This document shows, in pieces, positions 1-6,100 of a stretch of 10,621 nt of DNA (position 1 is the first letter of the stretch; each line of letters opens with the position of its first letter). A model generated the notes under the pieces. It worked only from the letters and a program-made list of their open reading frames with translations. It searched no databases and was not told the origin of the DNA. This stretch comes from Baffinella frigidus (Eukaryota; Cryptophyceae; Cryptomonadales; Baffinellaceae): positions 116,740-127,360 of the forward strand of contig MU647233.1 of NCBI GenBank assembly GCA_026770585.1, read 5' to 3'. Position numbers and translations under genes: made by a program.

Positions 1-74
1 AGAGAGAGGGGGGGGGGGGGAGAGAGAGGGAGAGAGAAAGAGAGAGGGAGGGAGAGAGAGAGAGAGAGAGAGGG
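1..74. repeat. GA-rich microsatellite with poly-G
   Basis: (GA)n/GGGA tract with an internal run of G. In the kinase sense it is a CT tract starting about 8 nt inside the intron after the catalytic-loop exon. Confidence 0.9.
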
Positions 75-82
75 TGGCGAAC

Positions 83-142
83 CCCCTTGATGTCGCGATG
101 GATCACGCCTTGCAGGTGCAGGTAGCACAGCCCTTGCAACAC
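83..142 (-). CDS. Kinase exon 6: catalytic loop HRDIKG
   Basis: 60 nt, 20 codons: VLQGLCYLH then [11 protein letters not shown]. It carries the HRD aspartate (catalytic base) and the following lysine. The acceptor is CCCGCAG, with its pyrimidine tract formed by a CCCTAAACCC-type array in the transcript sense. The proposed donor is GTTCGC at 82, followed by a CT-rich microsatellite. The family continues with A-N-I/L; that next exon lies outside the window. Confidence 0.88.
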
Positions 143-3100
143 CTGCGGGGGTTTGGGGTTGAGGGATTAGGGTTGAGGGTGTAGAGTTTAGGGTTTGGGG
201 TTTTGGGGTTTAGGGTTTAGGGTTGGGAGGTTAGGATTTGGGGTTTGGGGTTTGGGGTTTGGGGTTTAGGGTTTGGGGTTTGGGGTTTGGGGTTTGGGGT
301 TTGGGGTTTAGGGTTTAGGGTTTGGGGTTTAGGGTTTAGGGTTTGGGGCTTAGGGTTTAGGGTGTAGGGTTTAGGGTTTAGGGTTGAGTCCCGAGACTGC
401 TGACAAATATGAGCACCCGCAGAGTCCCGCGACGGTTGACTAACCACGCCGGATCATAAGTCTGATTCTCACACACACTCGTTCGCGCTCAAAGTGAATA
501 GATGGCTTATCCTGGTACATATTTTTTAAAATCCCGCCAGCAAAGAGCTCCGATTCCCATCACTTTTGGCGTGTTTCCCAGACAGAATCAACTTTACTCG
601 AACATAGGGCGGTTAAATGACATTACCACTCATGGCCTGGCGCGGCAGTTGGCTCTTGGAGAAACTTAAAGTTAATTGCCCCCGGGAAAATTGACTTTTG
701 ATGAACGGTCCGTAGTCCACCGTGTCGAGATTTTGCTCTGGAGACACGAACTAACCTGCACTGCCCTAGGGCCATGCGTGGTGAACGCACACCACAACAA
801 AATGAGGGTCCACCAACCCCTCACGTGGGAGCAAATCGCCTTTTTCCATCTCTGCGATTTGTGCTGGAGGTCGCTGGATTCCGGCGACCTCCGGTACAAA
901 TTAGGGGAAGAAGAAAAGGCGGTTTTCTCCTTGGAGGGCTGGTAGGAAGGGGGCAGGCCCCACGAGGCTATCCATGCAAACAGAATAAAAAACGATTGTA
1001 GCGTTTTTTAGGGAGAGGCGCCCGCTTTTCGGGCGCCACGTGACCAAACATATAAAAATTGCCACAAAAACGCTTACAATTGACAATTATTCTGTTCGCA
1101 TGGATAGCCTCGTATGGGGTCTCTGAGTTTCCTGAGTTTGCCCCACAGAATAGCCGCTAATCTGACTGTCTTCTATCTGACTGTCTTATAATCAGTCTGC
1201 GCCCGGGTCTGTATCCCGCACTGACCACATTGAGGGACCAGTCAACCACGACCACTTTAGAACCTCTCCGCTCGAAGTCAACCACGATTGACTTCGAGCC
1301 ACTTTAGAGATAAAGTGGACCTAAAGCCACTTTGGGGATAAAGTGGACCTGCTGCACGTAGATCGCAATGTGGCTCTCAGGGAGGGACTGCGAGGAACCA
1401 CCCACGCCAGGATGATAGAAACATCCACTTTTGACATCTTGCAAGGGAAATCCCTTGAATCCTTAAGTCAACCACGTCAGATATTACGTGGATAAGGCGT
1501 CGGTTTCCCTCGATCAATCTGTCGTGGACACGAGGCTGTCCCACTCCTCAATTTAAAACCCGGAGCTGTACAAGTGCGGCAGTGTGTAGTAATTTTCATA
1601 TGTTTGGTCACGTGTCGACCCGCTTTCCGTAGCGACACGTGACCAACTCCGTAATAAGCGCCTACAATCGACATTTAAAAAGAGGACCTGCTGGACATAG
1701 ATCGCGATGAGGCTCTCCGGGAGGGACCCGAACTTCTTCACCGTGTTCGCCAGCGACCCTGAAAGTTGTTTTGAGAGGCTAAGTTGATACTTTTGGTTTG
1801 ATTTGGTTTAAAGAGACCGTGTTCCCACACGAGAATGCTAGGGGAGCCTATTAAAAACCGATGAGCTTTTGAAAATGGGCATTTGCATTGTGACTTTCGT
1901 TGATTGGTCACGTAACTAGCCATATATTGGCCAGTCACGAGGTTGGAACACCTTATCCTGGTACAAATATTTACAACCCAACATATAAATAGGATCCTCC
2001 AGCATTCACGAGTGCTCGCCAGCGACCCTACAGCGAGGGTTGTTTCGAGGGGTTAAGTTGACCGTTTTGGTTTAATTTGGTTTCACGAGACTTGGTTCAC
2101 CAATCCCCCAAAAGGATGACCTCCATCCCCTCGAACGATGTCACGGTGTGCGTTAGTATATCGGCGTGCAATATCACTACTCATATGCCACCGTGTGACG
2201 TCGAATCATAGAGCGTTTGCGGTAATTGTTGTCCATTTTGGACGTACGGTTTCCCGGTTTTCCGGTTTTGAAAGGGACTTATAGGACGTGACAAGGATTT
2301 TAAACGGTACCAAGAGGCGCAATTCTGGTACTATTTAAAATCCTTGTCACGTCCTATAAGTCCCTTTTCAAAACCGGAAAACCGGGAAACCGTACGTCCA
2401 AAATGGACGACAATTACCGCAAACGCTCTACTAATCCGGGAACAAGTATTTTCCTTGTGAAAATCTGCAAGGAAAATTACCACACCAAGGTCACGTCCCG
2501 AAGCATTTGTGTAGTAATTTTCATGCAGATTTTTAAGAGAAAAATGCTTGTTCCCGGATGAATACGCTTAATGCGGGGGGGGGGGGGCGCGTTTCAGAGA
2601 GAGAGTTGCTTTTTTGAGGAGGCACACCTGCGCGTTTCATACTTTGACTTGTCATTAGAGCGCTCGCGGGAAAATTTGGCCGATGTTGAAAAAAACAATT
2701 TCAGAATTTGTACTAGAATCGTTTAGATAGACCGTTGACATGTCACGTCTTGGTACAAAATTCTCGATTTCTGAAAAAGAATCTTCTTGAAATCCGCCCG
2801 CAAGCGCTCTTTTACTCCCACCGTGGATATACCGCCCAAACTCGCCACACGCCAATTTAATTTCAGAACAAGACAGATTCTGTCCTGCTATCTTAGGCCT
2901 CCGACGCCGAAGATAAGATTGTATATGCTGTTTTAGGCCAACAAGGATGCTATATTACGCCCTTTTTGGATAGATTGTGGTATGTTCCGAGATGAAATTG
3001 ATTCACTGGGTTGCTTGAGCACCCTACGGAACGCCGAAAACGGATTCACACTGAAATCAGAGAACTGGCCTCATTCCACGCCACTAAGCAGCCACCGCGG

Positions 3101-6100
3101 GCTTCACGGATACAGCCCATCTAAACTATTTGTACTAGAATCTTGTCCATTTGCATTGGATTCTAACCGCACTTCCCCCGGATATCCGGGGGAAACGGAA
3201 CTCGGCCGCTGCTGTGTGGATGGCGGGGACCTTAACTGACCGCGTCCAGAAAGGGCTCGGGATGTAAACCAGGGTAGACACCCACCTCATATCCCCTAAT
3301 CCCCACGCCACACACCCTAAACCCTAAACCGCAAACCCTAAACCCTACACTGCACACCCTAAACCCTAAACCGCAAACCCTAAACCCTAAACCCTGCCCC
3401 GCAAGCCCTAAACCCTACACCGCAAACCCTACACCCTAAACCCTACTCCCTAAACCGCACACCCTAAACCCTCAAACGCAAACCGCAAACCCTCAACCCT
3501 ACACCGCAAACCCTAAACCCTAAACCGCAAACCCTACACCATAAACCGCAAACCTTAAACCCTAAACCGCAAACCCTAAACCCTGCACCGCAGACCCTAA
3601 ACCCTAAACCCTAAACCCTAAACCCTACACCGCAAACCGCAAACCCTAAACCGCACACCCTCAACCCCAAAGCACCGTTTTCGACGAACTCGAGGACGAT
3701 GTTGAGAAACTCCTTGGTCTTGAACGACCTGGTCAAATATGATGGTCAAATATGATGGTCAAATATGATGGTCAAACCCTGTCGTGTCCGCCTCCTTCCG
3801 GAACACGCCCTACGACTTGGTATTGTACAACTGGGCTCCGCGCGGAATCCACACAGCGGACTTCGAAGGGATTTTGAAAAGGTGGATGGGCCCGTCCACC
3901 TGGGGCCCCCCACGGCCCTTCGAAATCCCTTCGAAGCGCGCGCACTCTCCACACAGCGGACTTCGAAGGGATTTGCGCGCGACACAGCGCTCGCGCCTCG
4001 CTACCCTGGTACCCAACCCTCAACCCTGAACCCTGAACCCTGAACCCTGGGGGCTTTTCGAGGACGAGATGGTTGAGCGGATGCAGCGTGCGGCAGACCC
4101 GATTGCACAGCTGTGCGGGGATGTGGAGCTTTTTGCCGCCACACCTCCCACCGCTCGAGCCTCAAAATAACCTTAAGGCAAATTTTCGGCTTAATCCCTT
4201 CTATCATGTCTCTGCCAGGCGGGTACGACCTCCCGCCCGCCAGACAGAGGTTAGCGTTCAGGGTTTCGGGGTTCGGGTTTCGGGTGAGGAGACTCAGGTA
4301 TGGTCCTTGACGACGTTGGGCTGGTGGGCTGGTGGGCAGGTTGCGGGTTTTGTGTTCGTGTTTCGTGTTCCGGGTTCTGGTTGCTGGTTTCCGGTTTCGT
4401 GTTTCGGGTTCCGGGTGGAGGGTTCCGGGTTCCAGGTTCCGGGTTCCGGGTTCCAGGTTCCGGGTTCCGGGTTCCGGGTTCCGGGTGGAGGGTGGAGGGT
4501 GGAGGGTTCCGGGTAGAGGGTGGAGGGTTTCGGTTTCCGGGTGGAGGGCGGAGGGTGGAGGGTGGAGAGTGGAAAGTGGAGGGTGGAGGGTGGAGGATAG
4601 AGGGTGGGGGGTTAGGCGACGCACGTGAAGTACTTAACGACGTTAGGGTGGTCGAGGAAGTTGAGGAGCTCGATCTCCCGCATCATCCCCACCAGCTCCG
4701 CCTTCGGGATGTTGTGGATCGGCACCTGGTGTGTAGTGCAGGGTTAAGGCTCCACACGGTGGACTACGAACCTTTCATCAAAAGTCAACCTGCCTTGCAG
4801 CAATTAACTTTCAGGATTTTCTGGTGCAATCTGGTCACGTAACACCCTGAATTCCAGCCCCAACGAACCCCTTGTAGTCCACTGTGTGGGTAGGGTGCAT
4901 CGTTCCAGGGTTGGGTGTGGGAATGATGCGGGGTGGGTTCCCGCATCATCCCCACCAGCTTTATCTCGGAAAAGGGATTTTTAAATTCGTTTTCTTAAGT
5001 CAACTCCCCTTCAAATTTATCAACTTATGCGCAGAGAAAAGAATAGGTTGACGAATTTGTACAGGAATTGACTTAAGAAAACGAATTTAAAAATCCCTTT
5101 TCTGAGATAAAGCTCCGCCTCCCTTCAACCCAGGGGTAAATTTTAAGTCAATCTCCCACTGATGACACCCAATTCTGGTGACATTTGTATGGAAGTTGAC
5201 TTAAGAAACCATCGATTTACCCAATAGTTGCCTCCAGGGTGGAGCCCCACTAGCTCCGCCTTTGAAATGTTGTGGATCGGCACCTGGTGTAGTGCGGGGC
5301 GTTGGGGTTGAGGGTGTAGGGTGTATCGTGCAGGGTTGGGTTTAAGGTTTAAGGGTTTAGGGTTTAGGGTTTGGAGTTTGGTTTTAGGGTGTAGGGTGTA
5401 GGGTGTAGGGTGTAGGGTGTAGGGTGTAGGGTGTAGGGTGTAGGGGTTCAGGGTTCAGGGTTTAGGGTTTAGGGTTTAGGGTTTAGGGTTTAGGGTTTAG
5501 GGTTTAGGGTTTAGGGTGAAGGGTTTAGGGTGAAGGGTTTAGGGTGAAGGGGTAAAGGGGTCAGATGAGCTCGATCTCCCGCATCATCTCCACTAGCTCT
5601 GCCATCGGGATGGTGCCGATAGGAACCTGGGGGTGTAGGAGGGTACGGTTTCGGGTTGAAGTGTGAGGGTTGAAGGTTGAAGGTTGAAGGTTTAGGGTTT
5701 GAAAGTTTAGGGTTTAGGGTTCAGGGTTTGGGGTTTGTGGTGTGGGGTTTGGGGTTTGGGGTCTAGGGTGTTGGGTTGAGGGTGAGGGGTTTAGGTTTCT
5801 ACTCAGTTTCGAACCACCGATTTTTAAAAAGGGGGATCAGCGGGACCCTTTCAAACCAGAACATGCGCCGAGCTAATCCGGGGGCATGTTTAATTTCAAA
5901 GAAAACGAATCCCTGTTTGTTCATAGGAGTTGGACGAAGATTAATTAGGGCCCTAAGTGAATGCAATAAGGGCCAGAATCCGGTTTGATAGGCCATTTTC
6001 TTTTGAATTAAACATGTTCCCGGATGAGAGCCACTAGCCCTTGGAGGTGGCTCAAACAGTGCCCTGGAACATTTTCGATCCACCTTGCATCTACCACAGA

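Noticed and set aside
150-386. Chromosome end (true telomere)
   Set aside because: The array is degenerate, interstitial, and flanked by coding exon on one side and unique sequence on the other; similar arrays recur inside the window in both orientations.
217-447. Minus-strand ORF with LNPKPQT repeats
   Set aside because: Translation of the TTTGGGG/TTTAGGG array, no independent coding evidence.
676-945. 89-codon plus-strand ORF with protein-like composition
   Set aside because: Its start lies within a copy of the CCACACGGTGGACTACGAA repeat and its end crosses a hairpin; no domain recognised.
3731-3776. CRISPR-like spaced repeats
   Set aside because: Units are 13 bp, directly tandem with no spacers, in a eukaryotic intron.
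4049-4168. Plus-strand frame [15 protein letters not shown]...ASK ending in TAA
   Set aside because: Looks somewhat protein-like, but it has no start or convincing acceptor, and the same bases resemble a decayed hinge-exon copy on the other strand.
4001-4842. Long overlapping ORFs on both strands (up to 207 and 180 codons) with PEPGTRN or GFRVPGS/WRVEGGG repeats
   Set aside because: They are read-through of a 7-bp array, which stays open in all frames on both strands; they also cover the real alpha-C exon in the wrong frame.
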